Assembly (NCBI RefSeq): GCF_010730195.1
Contig: NZ_AP022613.1
Span: forward strand, 6,076,001 to 6,140,000
Direction of reading: 5' to 3'
From: Mycobacterium conspicuum
Lineage (GTDB): Bacteria > Actinomycetota > Actinomycetes > Mycobacteriales > Mycobacteriaceae
DNA length: 64,000 nucleotides
Within the stretch, counting starts at the first letter, position 1; every line of letters begins with the position of its first letter. Both the position numbers and the translations under genes were made by a program. Below, piece by piece: positions 55,225 through 64,000 of the stretch. The notes under the pieces were generated by a model that ran no database searches, was not told where the DNA came from, and saw nothing but the letters and a program-made list of their open reading frames with translations.

Positions 55225-56458
55225 GAGCGGTGACCGCCGCGGCGAGGGCGGACTGCTCTCGGCCGATCTCCGAGCGCGCGATGGTGCGCATGTGCACCTC
55301 GTCGGGTCCGTCGAAGAGCCGCATGGCGCGGTGCCAGGCGTACATCCGGGCCAGCGCGGTGTCCTCGCTGACGCCGGCGGCGCCGTGCACCTGGATGGCG
55401 CGGTCGATCACGTTGCACGCCACCTGGGGGGCCACCGCCTTGATCTGCGAGACCAGCGTGTGCGCCGCCTTGTTGCCGTGCTGGTCGATCGTCCACGCCG
55501 CCTTCTCGCACAACAGCCTGGCCTGGTCGATTTCGTTGCGGGACTTGGCAATTGCCTCCCGCACCACGCCCTGTTCGGACAGCGGGCGGCCGAACGCCAC
55601 CCGATTCTGGACCCGGTGCACCATGAGCGCGAGGGCCCGTTCGGAGCCGCCGAGGGCGCGCATGCAGTGGTGGATGCGGCCCGGCCCCAGCCGGGCCTGC
55701 GCGATCGCGAAGCCGCCGCCCTCCTCGCCGAGCAGATTGGTGGCCGGCACCCGGACGTTGTCGTAGATGATCTCGCAGTGCCCGGGCTGGTCCTGGTAGC
55801 CGAAGACCGTCGTCGAGCGGACGATGTTCACGCCCGGCGTATCGGTCGGCACCAGGACCATCGACTGCTGTTGGTGGCTGGCCGCGTCGGGGTTGGTGCG
55901 GCCCATCACGATGAGGATCTTGCACCGCGGGTCCGCCGCCCCGGAGGTCCACCATTTGCGGCCGTTGATCACATAGTCGCCGCCGTCGCGCACGATGGAG
56001 GTTTCGATGTTGCGGGCGTCGCTGCTGGCCACCGCCGGCTCGGTCATCGAGAAGGCGCTGCGGATCTCGCCGGCCAGCAGCGGCTCGAGCCACTGCTTGC
56101 GCTGCTCCTCGGTGGCGAACAGGTGCAGGGTCTCCATGTTGCCGGTGTCGGGCGCCGCGCAGTTGAGCGCCTCCGGCGCCAGCTCCAGGCTCCAGCCGGT
56201 GAGCTCGGCCAGCGGCGCGTATTCGAGGTTGGTCAGGCCCGACTCGGCCGGCAGGAACAGGTTCCACAGGCCCGCCGCCTTGGCCTTGACCTTCAGCTCC
56301 TCGACGATCGGCGGAACGGTGTGGTCGTTCGGGCCGGCCTCGTGGCGGTATTTGTCGTATTCGGCCTCGGCCGGGAAGACGTACTCGGTCATGAAGTCGG
56401 ACAGCCGCTTGTGGTAGTCGATGGCCTTGGGCGACATCGCAAAGTCCATGTCCGTCAC
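55217..56458 (-). CDS. fadE2: Acyl-CoA dehydrogenase FadE2
   Basis: Encodes 413 residues from a GTG at 56458, eight bases after AGAAG; an ATG at 56449 is an alternative that matches the usual MDFAMSP opening. The acyl-CoA dehydrogenase fold is complete, with [16 protein letters not shown] for FAD/substrate binding, [17 protein letters not shown] and [12 protein letters not shown] near the end. It oxidises an acyl-CoA with FAD. It is co-transcribed with ptpB, as in M. tuberculosis. Confidence 0.93.
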   Translation of the reverse strand: MTDMDFAMSPKAIDYHKRLSDFMTEYVFPAEAEYDKYRHEAGPNDHTVPPIVEELKVKAKAAGLWNLFLPAESGLTNLEYAPLAELTGWSLELAPEALNCAAPDTGNMETLHLFATEEQRKQWLEPLLAGEIRSAFSMTEPAVASSDARNIETSIVRDGGDYVINGRKWWTSGAADPRCKILIVMGRTNPDAASHQQQSMVLVPTDTPGVNIVRSTTVFGYQDQPGHCEIIYDNVRVPATNLLGEEGGGFAIAQARLGPGRIHHCMRALGGSERALALMVHRVQNRVAFGRPLSEQGVVREAIAKSRNEIDQARLLCEKAAWTIDQHGNKAAHTLVSQIKAVAPQVACNVIDRAIQVHGAAGVSEDTALARMYAWHRAMRLFDGPDEVHMRTIARSEIGREQSALAAAVTAHD

Positions 56459-56550
56459 GATATCTTCTGGCGCGAGCAGACGTGAAAACCCCTCGGCACG
56501 CCGCCGAATGGGTACTTTTGTGTCTGCTCGCCGACAGACACGATGTACTC

Positions 56551-57012
56551 ATGACCGAGTCGCTGCCGCCGTTCCCGCCGTTCACCCTCGAAACCGCGCT
56601 GCAGAAGGTTCAGGCCGCGGAGGACGCCTGGAACACCCGCGACCCGGAACGGGTCAGCCGCGCGTACACGATCGACTCGCAGTGGCGAAACCGCGGCGAG
56701 CACATCGTCGGCCGCGACGAGATCGTCGCGTTCCTGACCCGCAAGTGGCAGCGCGAGCTGGACTATTCACTGCGCAAGGGCCTGTGGAGCTTCGACGGCA
56801 ACCGCATCGCGGTGCGATTCCAATACGAGTGCCACGACGCTGACGGGCAGTGGTATCGCAGCTACGGCAACGAGCTCTGGGAATTCGCGCCGTCGGGTTT
56901 GATGGCGCGCCGCGAGGCCAGCATCAACGACGTCCCGATCGCCGAATCCGAGCGTCGCTATTTCGGGCCTCGCCCGACGTCGGAGCACGGCCAAGATTTC
57001 CCGCTCTGGTAG
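56551..57012 (+). CDS. DUF1348 / NTF2-like protein
   Basis: Encodes 153 residues from the ATG at 56551. The pattern ([20 protein letters not shown], then [20 protein letters not shown] and [12 protein letters not shown]) is DUF1348, a nuclear-transport-factor-2-like fold. Function unknown. It is divergent from fadE2 and 74 bp upstream of pntAa. I recall no orthologue at this point in M. tuberculosis. Confidence 0.85.
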   Translation: MTESLPPFPPFTLETALQKVQAAEDAWNTRDPERVSRAYTIDSQWRNRGEHIVGRDEIVAFLTRKWQRELDYSLRKGLWSFDGNRIAVRFQYECHDADGQWYRSYGNELWEFAPSGLMARREASINDVPIAESERRYFGPRPTSEHGQDFPLW

Positions 57013-57086
57013 CTGCCGCTAGGGTGTTCACTCCAACGGGGGTACACGAGCAGGTAGCGCAACTAACGAAAGCAGATGTTAACGCC

Positions 57087-58187
57087 ATGACAGAACCGCA
57101 GACGGTGCCGGTCAAGGTCGGCGTGGTCGCCGAGTCCGGGACCGACGAGCGGCGCGTCGCGCTGGTTCCCAAGGCGGTGGCGTCGCTGGTCAACAGTGGT
57201 GTGGCCGTCGTGGTCGAGGCCGGCGCCGGCGAGGGGGCGCTGCTTCCCGACCACCTCTATACCGAGGCCGGCGCCACCATCGGCGACGCCTGGGCCGCCG
57301 ACGTCGTCGTCAAGGTCGCACCGCCGACCAAAGATGAGGTGGCCCGGTTGCACCGCGGGCAGACGCTGATCGGCTTCCTCGCGCCCCGCAACGTCGACAA
57401 CTCCATCGACGCGCTCAAGCAGGCCGGTGTGCAGGCGTTCGCGCTGGAAGCCATCCCGCGGATCTCGCGGGCGCAGGCGATGGACGCGCTGTCGTCGCAG
57501 GGCAACGTGTCCGGCTACAAGGCCGTGCTGCTGGCCGCCTCGGAGGCGACCCGGTTTTTCCCGATGCTGACGACGGCCGCCGGAACGGTGAAGCCGGCGA
57601 CGGTGCTGGTGCTCGGCGTCGGCGTGGCCGGCCTGCAGGCGCTGGCCACGGCCAAGCGCCTGGGCGCGCGCACCACCGGCTACGACGTGCGGCCCGAGGT
57701 GGCCGACCAGGTCCGTTCGGTGGGGGCGCAGTGGCTCGATGTCGGCATCGAGGCGGCCGGCGAAGGCGGCTATGCCCGCGAACTCACCGACGACGAGCGC
57801 GCGCAGCAGCAGAAGGCGCTGGAAGACGCGATCGCCGGGTTCGACGTGGTGATCACCACCGCGCTGGTGCCGGGTCGTCCGGCGCCGCGGCTGGTGACCG
57901 CCGCGGCGGTGGAGGCGATGAAGCCGGGCAGCGTGGTGGTCGACCTCGCCGGGGAGACCGGCGGTAACTGCGAGCTCACCGAGCCGGGGCAGACCGTGGT
58001 GCGCCACGACGTCACCATCGCGTCGCCGCTGAACCTGCCCGCCACCATGCCCGAGCACGCCAGCGAGCTGTACAGCAAGAACATCACCGCGCTGCTGGAT
58101 CTGTTGATCAAGGACGGCAAGCTGGCGCCGGACTTTGACGACGAAGTCATCGCAGAGTCGTGCGTGACTCGCGGGAAGGACTCCTAG
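57087..58187 (+). CDS. pntAa: NAD(P) transhydrogenase subunit alpha part 1
   Basis: Encodes 366 residues, the length of Rv0155. It is the dI NAD-binding subunit: an alanine dehydrogenase-like N-terminal domain (VGVVAESGTDERRVALVP) and a Rossmann motif VLVLGVGVAGLQAL. With the two following genes it makes the proton-translocating transhydrogenase that moves hydride between NADH and NADP+ in the membrane. The next gene starts directly after its stop. Confidence 0.95.
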   Translation: MTEPQTVPVKVGVVAESGTDERRVALVPKAVASLVNSGVAVVVEAGAGEGALLPDHLYTEAGATIGDAWAADVVVKVAPPTKDEVARLHRGQTLIGFLAPRNVDNSIDALKQAGVQAFALEAIPRISRAQAMDALSSQGNVSGYKAVLLAASEATRFFPMLTTAAGTVKPATVLVLGVGVAGLQALATAKRLGARTTGYDVRPEVADQVRSVGAQWLDVGIEAAGEGGYARELTDDERAQQQKALEDAIAGFDVVITTALVPGRPAPRLVTAAAVEAMKPGSVVVDLAGETGGNCELTEPGQTVVRHDVTIASPLNLPATMPEHASELYSKNITALLDLLIKDGKLAPDFDDEVIAESCVTRGKDS

Positions 58188-58511
58188 ATGTACGACGAAC
58201 TGTTGGCCAACCTGGCGATCCTGGTGCTGTCCGGGTTCGTCGGCTTCGCCGTGATCTCCAAGGTGCCCAACACCCTGCACACCCCGCTGATGTCGGGGAC
58301 CAACGCCATCCACGGCATCGTCGTGCTGGGCGCCCTGGTGGTGTTCGGTTCGGTCGAGCATCCGTCGCTGGCGGTGCAGATCATCCTGTTCGTCGCGGTG
58401 GTGTTCGGCACGCTGAACGTGATCGGCGGCTTCATCGTCACCGACCGGATGCTGGGCATGTTCAAGGGCAAGAAGACGCCCGTCAAGACCGAGGAGTCGG
58501 CCGCCAAATGA
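58188..58511 (+). CDS. pntAb: NAD(P) transhydrogenase subunit alpha part 2
   Basis: Encodes 107 residues (110 in Rv0156) with three membrane helices of dII. The ATG abuts the pntAa TAG, and the stop overlaps the pntB start in ATGA. Splitting of the alpha subunit is the usual actinobacterial arrangement. Confidence 0.95.
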   Translation: MYDELLANLAILVLSGFVGFAVISKVPNTLHTPLMSGTNAIHGIVVLGALVVFGSVEHPSLAVQIILFVAVVFGTLNVIGGFIVTDRMLGMFKGKKTPVKTEESAAK

Positions 58512-59932
58512 ACTACCTGGTGATCGGCCTCTACATCCTTTCCTTCGCGCTGTTCATCTACGGCCTGATGGGCCTGACCGGGCCCAAGACCGCGGTGCGG
58601 GGCAACCTGATCGCCGCGGTCGGCATGGCGCTGGCGGTGACGGCGACCCTGATCAAGATCCGGCACACCGAGTCGTGGGTGCTGATCATCGTCGGCCTGG
58701 TGGTGGGCGTGGTGCTCGGTGTGCCGCCGGCCCGCTACACCAAGATGACCGCGATGCCGCAGCTGGTGGCGTTCTTCAACGGCGTCGGCGGCGGCACCGT
58801 CGCGCTGATCGCGCTTGCGGAATTCATTGAGACCAAGGGCTTTTCGGCGTTCCAGCACGGCGAGTCGCCGACCGCGCACATCGTGGTGGCGTCGTTGTTC
58901 GCCGCGATCATCGGGTCGATCTCGTTCTGGGGGTCGATCATCGCCTTCGGCAAGCTGCAGGAGATCATCTCCGGATCGCCGATCGGCGTCGGCAGGCTGC
59001 AGCAGCCGCTCAACCTGCTGCTGCTCATCGGAGCCATCGCCGCCGCGGTGGTGGTCGGCATCCACGCCCAGCCGGGCAGCGGCGGGGCATCGCTGTGGTG
59101 GATGATCGGGCTGCTGGTCGCCGCCGGGGTGCTCGGGCTGATGGTGGTGCTGCCGATCGGCGGCGCCGACATGCCGGTGGTCATCTCGCTGCTCAACGCG
59201 ATGACCGGGCTGTCGGCGGCGGCGGCGGGGTTGGCTCTGAACAACACCGCGATGATCGTGGCGGGCATGATCGTCGGCGCGTCCGGTTCGATCCTGACCA
59301 ACCTGATGGCCAAGGCGATGAACCGCTCCATCCCGGCGATCGTCGCCGGCGGTTTCGGCGGCGGCGGGGTGGCACCCAGCGGCGATGGCGGCGGCGACAA
59401 GCACGTCAAGTCCACCTCGGCCGCCGACGCCGCGATCCAGATGGCCTACGCCAACCAGGTGATCGTGGTCCCGGGGTATGGGCTGGCCGTCGCGCAGGCC
59501 CAGCATGCCGTCAAGGACATGGCGTCGCTGCTGGAGGACAAGGGCGTCGCGGTGAAGTACGCGATCCACCCGGTCGCCGGCCGCATGCCCGGGCACATGA
59601 ACGTGCTGCTGGCCGAGGCCGAGGTCGACTACGACGCGATGAAGGACATGGACGACATCAACGACGAGTTCGGCCGCACCGACGTCGCGATCGTCATCGG
59701 CGCCAACGACGTCACCAACCCGGCCGCGCGCAACGACGCGTCCAGCCCGATCTACGGGATGCCGATCCTCAACGTGGACAAGGCCAAGTCGGTGATCGTG
59801 CTCAAGCGGTCGATGAATTCCGGGTTCGCGGGCATCGACAACCCGCTGTTCTACGGCGAGGGCACCACGATGCTGTTCGGCGATGCGAAGAAGTCGGTGA
59901 CCGAGGTCGCCGAGGAGCTGAAGGCGCTTTAG
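58508..59932 (+). CDS. pntB: NAD(P) transhydrogenase subunit beta
   Basis: Encodes 474 residues (475 in Rv0157). The N-terminal two-thirds carry the dII membrane helices; the C-terminal dIII NADP-binding domain starts with VIVVPGYGLAVAQAQHAV and contains GANDVTNPAARND and GDAKKSV. It couples proton entry to NADPH formation. Confidence 0.95.
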   Translation: MNYLVIGLYILSFALFIYGLMGLTGPKTAVRGNLIAAVGMALAVTATLIKIRHTESWVLIIVGLVVGVVLGVPPARYTKMTAMPQLVAFFNGVGGGTVALIALAEFIETKGFSAFQHGESPTAHIVVASLFAAIIGSISFWGSIIAFGKLQEIISGSPIGVGRLQQPLNLLLLIGAIAAAVVVGIHAQPGSGGASLWWMIGLLVAAGVLGLMVVLPIGGADMPVVISLLNAMTGLSAAAAGLALNNTAMIVAGMIVGASGSILTNLMAKAMNRSIPAIVAGGFGGGGVAPSGDGGGDKHVKSTSAADAAIQMAYANQVIVVPGYGLAVAQAQHAVKDMASLLEDKGVAVKYAIHPVAGRMPGHMNVLLAEAEVDYDAMKDMDDINDEFGRTDVAIVIGANDVTNPAARNDASSPIYGMPILNVDKAKSVIVLKRSMNSGFAGIDNPLFYGEGTTMLFGDAKKSVTEVAEELKAL

Positions 59933-59936
59933 CTGT

Positions 59937-60062
59937 CTAGACCGGCGGGTAGGCCTGCGGCGGGTAGCCCTGCCCGTTCTCGACCCCGCGCAGCCCCCAG
60001 GTCAAATACCTGAAAAAGAATTCGATCTCGTCGCTGACGTCGTAGTCCGGACTCGGATCCAT
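59937..60062 (-). CDS. Conserved 41-residue microprotein (Rv0157A homologue)
   Basis: Encodes 41 residues beginning MDPSPDYDVSDEIEFFFRYL from an ATG at 60062, after GAGAGGTGG. The sequence has an acidic N-terminus, one short amphipathic or hydrophobic stretch (about residues 14-24) and a Gly/Tyr/Pro-rich tail (QGYPPQAYPPV). The in-frame open stretch continues upstream without a better start. Rv0157A of M. tuberculosis is at the same position and of the same size. Function unknown. Confidence 0.75.
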   Translation of the reverse strand: MDPSPDYDVSDEIEFFFRYLTWGLRGVENGQGYPPQAYPPV

Positions 60063-60189
60063 CAACCCCACCTCTCGACTCGCGACTACTCCTGTGGCGG
60101 AGTCTAGTCCCATCCGCACCATCGCGGCAGGGGCCTGCATAGACTGTCCAACCAGTTGATTGATGACCGCTTCGCAGAGGGAACCAGAG

Positions 60190-60813
60190 ATGCCATCCGA
60201 GAACGGGCTTTCGCGCCGTGAGGAGTTGCTGGCCGTCGCCACCAAGCTGTTCGCCGCGCGCGGCTATCACGGCACCCGGATGGACGACGTCGCCGATGTG
60301 ATCGGGCTGAACAAGGCGACGGTGTATCACTACTACGCGAGCAAGTCGCTGATTCTGTTCGACATTTACCGCCAGGCCGCCGAGGGCACGTTGGCCGCCG
60401 TGCACGACGACCCGTCGTGGACCGCGCGCGAGGCGCTCTACCAGTACACGGTCCGGTTGCTCACCGGAATTGCGGGCGACCCGGAGCGGGCCGCGGTGTA
60501 CTTCCAGGAACAGCCGTACATCACCGAGTGGTTCACCGCCGAGCAGGTCGCCGAGGTCCGCGAGAAAGAGGCTCAGGTCTACCACCACGTGCATGGCCTC
60601 ATCGACCGGGGCATCGCGAGTGGCGAGTTCTACCAATGCGATTCGCACGTCTTGGCGCTCGGCTACATCGGGATGACGCTGGGCAGCTACCGATGGCTGC
60701 GGCCCAGCGGGCGGCGCACGGCCAAGGAAATCGCCGCCGAGTTCAGCACCGCGCTGCTGCGCGGCCTGATCCGCGACGAGTCCATCCGGACCACCGCCCC
60801 GCTCGGACCCTAG
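60190..60813 (+). CDS. TetR-family regulator (Rv0158 homologue)
   Basis: Encodes 207 residues (214 in Rv0158), from an ATG at 60190. The helix-turn-helix is DDVADVIGLNKATVYHYYAS, and the C-terminal domain is of the KstR2/FadR-like TetR_C type with GQAAEGTLAAVHDDP-like spacing. Divergent from the microprotein gene. Ligand and targets unknown. Confidence 0.92.
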   Translation: MPSENGLSRREELLAVATKLFAARGYHGTRMDDVADVIGLNKATVYHYYASKSLILFDIYRQAAEGTLAAVHDDPSWTAREALYQYTVRLLTGIAGDPERAAVYFQEQPYITEWFTAEQVAEVREKEAQVYHHVHGLIDRGIASGEFYQCDSHVLALGYIGMTLGSYRWLRPSGRRTAKEIAAEFSTALLRGLIRDESIRTTAPLGP

Positions 60814-60815
60814 CG

Positions 60816-60860
60816 GCGATCGCAAGCGCGGCGAAGCCGGGCGCAGCGGGTCGCCGCCAT
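60816..60860. repeat. Single diverged copy of the 16.6-kb repeat unit
   Basis: GCGATCGCAAGCGCGGCGAA and the following bases to 60860 match the 55-bp unit at 41 of 45 positions by eye. It lies just after the stop of the TetR gene and before the end of the convergent PE-PPE gene, so the unit is a dispersed intergenic element, not only a local tandem array. Confidence 0.85.
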
Positions 60861-60868
60861 CTAGGGCT

Positions 60869-62266
60869 CTACGAGAACACCGGGATCTTGCTGAAGATGT
60901 CACCGATTCCGGTTAACGCCCTGGACAGCCCGGTGGTGTTGGGCTGGCCCAAATAGATGTGCAGGTGCGGATCGGGAGACGGCAGGTACGGGTAGGAGTC
61001 GGGATACCACGCCGTGGCCGGCGTGTAGCCGGATTCGACCACGATGTCCACCACGGCCGACCACGGACCCTGCACGGCGCCCTTGGCCAGGTCGTAGGCG
61101 ACGACGGGCAGGTTGGGCACCGAGAGCAGCGAGGCCGGGGTCGGCAGGTTCGCGTAGCCGCCGCCGGGCCCGATGTCGCCGTAGCCCAGGTCGACGAGCA
61201 CCCGCAGGTCGGGCTGGAAGATGTCCGCGATCGGGGGACCCGCGTAGGGGATGTCCCGAATGAATTGGATCAACGGCAGGTTCTGGGTCATCACCATGTA
61301 GTACGTGGTGTTGCCGGTGTAGCCGGGCGAGGTCGCCAACTGCACCGCGCCGGCAACCTGATCGGGAGTCAGGAACGGGTAGCTGCTGTGCAACACGAAG
61401 TAGCCCAGGAACGCGTTGAGGTCGGACACCAGGTTGAGCGGGTATTGGGGCGCGTCGGCGATGCCGTCGTACTGGATGGTGTAGATGCTGGTCGGGTAGG
61501 GGGAATTCGGCGGGGTCGCGCCGTTGAAATGCACGTTCAGGAACGGGATGTCGAAGCCGGTGAAGCGTTCCAGGATGCCGCCGTTGGGGTTGTTCGGGTC
61601 GGCGGCCAGGACGAAGGACAGGTGGCCCTGGTAGGGCGATCCCGCGGCCATGAGGTTTCGTATTTCGTCGGTGGCGACGGTGGCGCTCTGCGAGTAGCCG
61701 AACACGACGACGTTGTTGCCCAGGTCGTTGATCTGGTGGGCGATGCCCTTGTTCAGCAGGCTGACGCCCTGCGCGATGGACGTGCCGAACGTTTCGCCGG
61801 TGCCGGCGACCGGCCAGAACTGTTCGGGCGTGAGTTGGGCCAGCGGAATGGCGCCGGGGAAGTGCGGGAGGATGTACGAGAGGTTGACATTGTTCAGGTA
61901 GACCGGGCCGGGCAGCGGATTCCAGGTGCCGCCCATGATCAACGCCACCACTTGCTGCGCCTGCGGACCTTCCACCAGGGCGGCGTTGGTCGCCTCGGCG
62001 TTGGCGTAGGTGCTGCCCGCGGTCGCCAGCGCCGTGGCGAACTCGTCGTGGAAGGCCGCCGCCTTGCTGAGCAGCGCGTGGTACTGCTGGCCGTATCCGC
62101 CGAACAGTTTGGCGATGGCCTCCGACACCTCGTCTTTGGCGGCCGCCACCAACGCGGTGGTGGGGCCGGCCGTGTTTGCGTTGACGTCGGTGAGCGCCGA
62201 TCGGATCTTGCCCAGATCGGCGGCGACCGCCGCCAATAGCTCTGGGGCAGTTACCAGATACGCCAT
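60869..62266 (-). CDS. PE-PPE serine hydrolase (PE3/PE4-type)
   Basis: Encodes 465 residues from the ATG at 62266, after GGGACGGGGAG. The PE domain ends YANAE. The loop reads MGGTWNPLPG and the nucleophile is Ser192 in GYSQS. It ends without the long C-terminal extension of the 49-54 kb copies. It occupies the place of PE3 (Rv0159c, 468 residues) and PE4 (Rv0160c, 502 residues); only one gene is present here. Confidence 0.9.
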   Translation of the reverse strand: MAYLVTAPELLAAVAADLGKIRSALTDVNANTAGPTTALVAAAKDEVSEAIAKLFGGYGQQYHALLSKAAAFHDEFATALATAGSTYANAEATNAALVEGPQAQQVVALIMGGTWNPLPGPVYLNNVNLSYILPHFPGAIPLAQLTPEQFWPVAGTGETFGTSIAQGVSLLNKGIAHQINDLGNNVVVFGYSQSATVATDEIRNLMAAGSPYQGHLSFVLAADPNNPNGGILERFTGFDIPFLNVHFNGATPPNSPYPTSIYTIQYDGIADAPQYPLNLVSDLNAFLGYFVLHSSYPFLTPDQVAGAVQLATSPGYTGNTTYYMVMTQNLPLIQFIRDIPYAGPPIADIFQPDLRVLVDLGYGDIGPGGGYANLPTPASLLSVPNLPVVAYDLAKGAVQGPWSAVVDIVVESGYTPATAWYPDSYPYLPSPDPHLHIYLGQPNTTGLSRALTGIGDIFSKIPVFS

Positions 62267-62452
62267 CTCCCCGTCCCTCCCGACCGACCCGTAACCGCGG
62301 GTATGAGGTATTAACTGAGGGTAAGGCCGTCGTGGCCGGATTTCCCGCGTTTGCCCCAGCGGGTTGCGCTTGAGGCCGGTAGGCACCGCAGAAATTATGG
62401 ACTAGTGTCTAGAAAAGTTTTGTGCGTTCACAGCGAGGGACGGAGCACACTC

Positions 62453-63553
62453 ATGGCGATCCGCGTCGCGCACGTCGGCACCGGGAACGTCGGCGGGCTG
62501 GCCCTGACCGAACTCATCACCAATCCGGCGTTCGAATTGACCGGGGTGTGCGTGTCGACGCCGGAGAAGGTGGGTCGCGACGCCGGCGCGCTGTGCGGCG
62601 TGGGGCTGGACGCCTCGACGGTCACCGGTATCACGGCCGTCGGCGACCTCGACGCGCTGTTGGCCACCAAGCCCGACTGCGTCGTCTACTGCGCCATGGG
62701 CGACACCCGGCTGCCCGACGCGATGGCCGACGTCATGAAGATCCTCGCCGCCGGCATCAACGTGGTCGGATCGTCGCCCGGACTGCTGCAATATCCGTGG
62801 GGCGTCATGCCGGAGAAGTACATCTCGCGCGTGGAAGATGCTGCCCGGCAAGGCAATTCGAGCATCTTCATCAGCGGTGTGGACCCGGGCTTCGCCAACG
62901 ACCTGATTCCGTTCGCCCTGGCCGGGACCTGTCAGCGCATCGAACAGGTGCGCTGCATGGAGATTCACGATTACGCGTCCTACAACGGCGCGGAGGTCAT
63001 GTACTACATGGGGTTCGCCCGGCCCATGGACGAGATTCCGATGCTGCTGCAGCCGGGCGTTTTGAGCATCGCGTGGGGCACGGCGATCCGTCAGCTGGCG
63101 GCCGGGCTCGGCATCGAGGTCGACGAGATCAAGGAGTCCTACCAGCGCGAGCCGGCGCCGGAAGACTTCGACATCGCGATCGGACACGTGGCCAAGGGCA
63201 CGCTGGCCGTGCTGCAGTTCGAGATCTGCGGCATGGTCAAGGGCCATCCCGCGATCGTCATCGAACACGTCACCCGGCTGCGGCCCGACCTGCGGCCCGA
63301 CCTGCCGCAGCCCGCCTCGGGCGACGGGTCGTATCGCGTCGAGATCACCGGCGAGCCGTCCTATGCGGTCGACATCATTCCCAGCAGCCGCAAGGGCGAC
63401 CACAACCACGCCGCGATCGCCGGCGCCGCCGGCCGCATCGTCAACGCCATCCCGGCGGTGATCGCCGCGCCGCCGGGGATCCGGACCACGCTGGACCTGC
63501 CGCTGGTCACGGGCAAGGGCCTGTATGCGCCAAAAGCCTTGGTGGCTCAATAA
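62453..63553 (+). CDS. NAD(P)-dependent DapB-like oxidoreductase
   Basis: Encodes 366 residues. The Rossmann loop is VAHVGTGNVGG at the N-terminus and the fold is that of dihydrodipicolinate reductase, but the length and the internal motifs (VVGSSPGLLQYPWG, ISGVDPGFANDLIP) belong to the 2,4-diaminopentanoate dehydrogenase/amine dehydrogenase-like group widespread in mycobacteria. Substrate unknown. A partial SDR gene follows 20 bp later. Confidence 0.87.
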   Translation: MAIRVAHVGTGNVGGLALTELITNPAFELTGVCVSTPEKVGRDAGALCGVGLDASTVTGITAVGDLDALLATKPDCVVYCAMGDTRLPDAMADVMKILAAGINVVGSSPGLLQYPWGVMPEKYISRVEDAARQGNSSIFISGVDPGFANDLIPFALAGTCQRIEQVRCMEIHDYASYNGAEVMYYMGFARPMDEIPMLLQPGVLSIAWGTAIRQLAAGLGIEVDEIKESYQREPAPEDFDIAIGHVAKGTLAVLQFEICGMVKGHPAIVIEHVTRLRPDLRPDLPQPASGDGSYRVEITGEPSYAVDIIPSSRKGDHNHAAIAGAAGRIVNAIPAVIAAPPGIRTTLDLPLVTGKGLYAPKALVAQ

Positions 63554-63573
63554 ATTCACGCGAAGGAGCTCTT

Positions 63574-64000
63574 ATGGGACGGGTTGACGGCAAGGTAGCG
63601 CTGATCAGTGGCGCCGCCGGCGGCATGGGCGCCGAGGATGCGCGCCTGCTGGTCGAGGAGGGCGCCAAGGTGGTGATCGGCGACATCCTCGACGACAAGG
63701 GCAAGGCGCTGGCCGACGAGCTCGGCGACGCCGCGCGCTACGTGCACCTCGACGTCACCCAGCCCGACCAGTGGGACGCCGCCGTCGCGACCGCCGTCGG
63801 CGAGTTCGGCAAGCTCAACGTGTTGGTCAACAACGCGGGAACGGTTGCGCTGGGCCCGCTAAAGGACTTCAAGCTGGACAAGTGGCAGAAGGTGATTGAC
63901 GTCAACCTGACCGGCACCTTCCTGGGCATGCGGGCGGCCGTCGAGCCGATGACCGCGGCCGGCGGCGGCTCGATCATCAACGTCTCGTCGATCGAGGGCC
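63574..64000 (+). CDS. SDR-family dehydrogenase (FabG3-like), 3' end off the window
   Basis: Starts at an ATG after AAGGAG and is open to the end of the window (142 codons). The opening KVALISGAAGGMGAEDARLL and the DILDDKGKALADELGDAARY stretch closely resemble Rv2002 (FabG3, a 20-beta-hydroxysteroid dehydrogenase). The NAG motif is VNNAGTV. The catalytic Tyr-Lys pair lies beyond the end. Confidence 0.9.
   Translation, partial: MGRVDGKVALISGAAGGMGAEDARLLVEEGAKVVIGDILDDKGKALADELGDAARYVHLDVTQPDQWDAAVATAVGEFGKLNVLVNNAGTVALGPLKDFKLDKWQKVIDVNLTGTFLGMRAAVEPMTAAGGGSIINVSSIEG

Noticed and set aside
60150..60165. ACTG-N6-CAGT in the Rv0158 upstream region
   Set aside because: Arms of only four bases are not significant; no second copy was seen.
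62398..62414. CTAG-TGT-CTAG before the DapB-like gene
   Set aside because: CTAG is self-complementary, so the symmetry is weak evidence; no regulator gene lies beside it.

Overview
The window is a piece of a high-GC actinobacterial chromosome and almost certainly comes from a slow-growing Mycobacterium. Three things support this. The gene order follows the M. tuberculosis block Rv0116c to about Rv0160c (compared from memory; no search was run). PE-PPE serine-hydrolase proteins and a PE_PGRS protein are present. Several mycobacterial signature genes occur: antigen 85C, OxyS, the TreS-Mak pair, PtpB and PE-family clusters. A PE_PGRS gene argues against the M. avium complex; the species cannot be fixed from the sequence.

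Layout. 1-1.6 kb: a partial zinc-independent quinone oxidoreductase and a lipoprotein, not part of the M. tuberculosis order. 1.6-16.5 kb: ldtA, oxyS, oxcA, fadD7, a small membrane protein, fusA2, an Rv0121c-type PPOX protein, pepA, treS-mak, an Rv0128-type membrane protein and fbpC. 16.6-16.9 kb: an array of five identical 55-bp repeats plus one diverged copy. 16.9-19.6 kb: a MarR-ABC exporter operon and a phosphoesterase, apparently inserted relative to M. tuberculosis. 19.6-22.9 kb: htdZ, fadE1, a TrmO-like protein, a PPOX protein and a GNAT protein (fgd2 is absent). 22.9-30.8 kb: a large accessory insertion with a DesT-like TetR regulator, a ferredoxin reductase-desaturase pair, SRPBCC and luciferase-like proteins, a TetR-DUF1214 pair and a sulfotransferase. 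30.8-37.2 kb: ephF, a zinc alcohol dehydrogenase with a solo Mop protein, Rv0135c-cyp138, msrA, Rv0138 and Rv0139. 37.3-39.2 kb: a PE_PGRS gene. 39.4-48.9 kb: Rv0140 to Rv0142, a Dps ferritin, a TetR, three tandem S-adenosylmethionine methyltransferases, an aldehyde dehydrogenase, an SDR and a quinone oxidoreductase. 48.9-54.3 kb: three tandem PE-PPE hydrolases. 54.4-56.5 kb: fadE2-ptpB. 57.1-59.9 kb: the pntAa-pntAb-pntB transhydrogenase operon. 59.9-64 kb: a 41-residue microprotein, a TetR, a fourth PE-PPE hydrolase, a DapB-like reductase and a partial SDR.

Themes. Many genes serve lipid and envelope metabolism: acyl-CoA synthetase and dehydrogenases, a hotdog hydratase, a desaturase, mycolyltransferase, secreted PE-PPE hydrolases and the L,D-transpeptidase. 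Others serve trehalose-to-maltose-phosphate flux (TreS, Mak) or redox and stress (OxyS, MsrA, Dps, Pnt). Regulators are usually divergent from, or lead, the genes they probably control, and several have clear palindromes beside them. The most distinctive is a pair of identical-pattern GGTAC-N6-GTACC sites between the TetR gene and cyp138. No tRNA, rRNA, CRISPR array or insertion sequence was seen. No clearly new multi-gene system was found; the best leads are regulatory sites, repeats and lineage-specific insertions.
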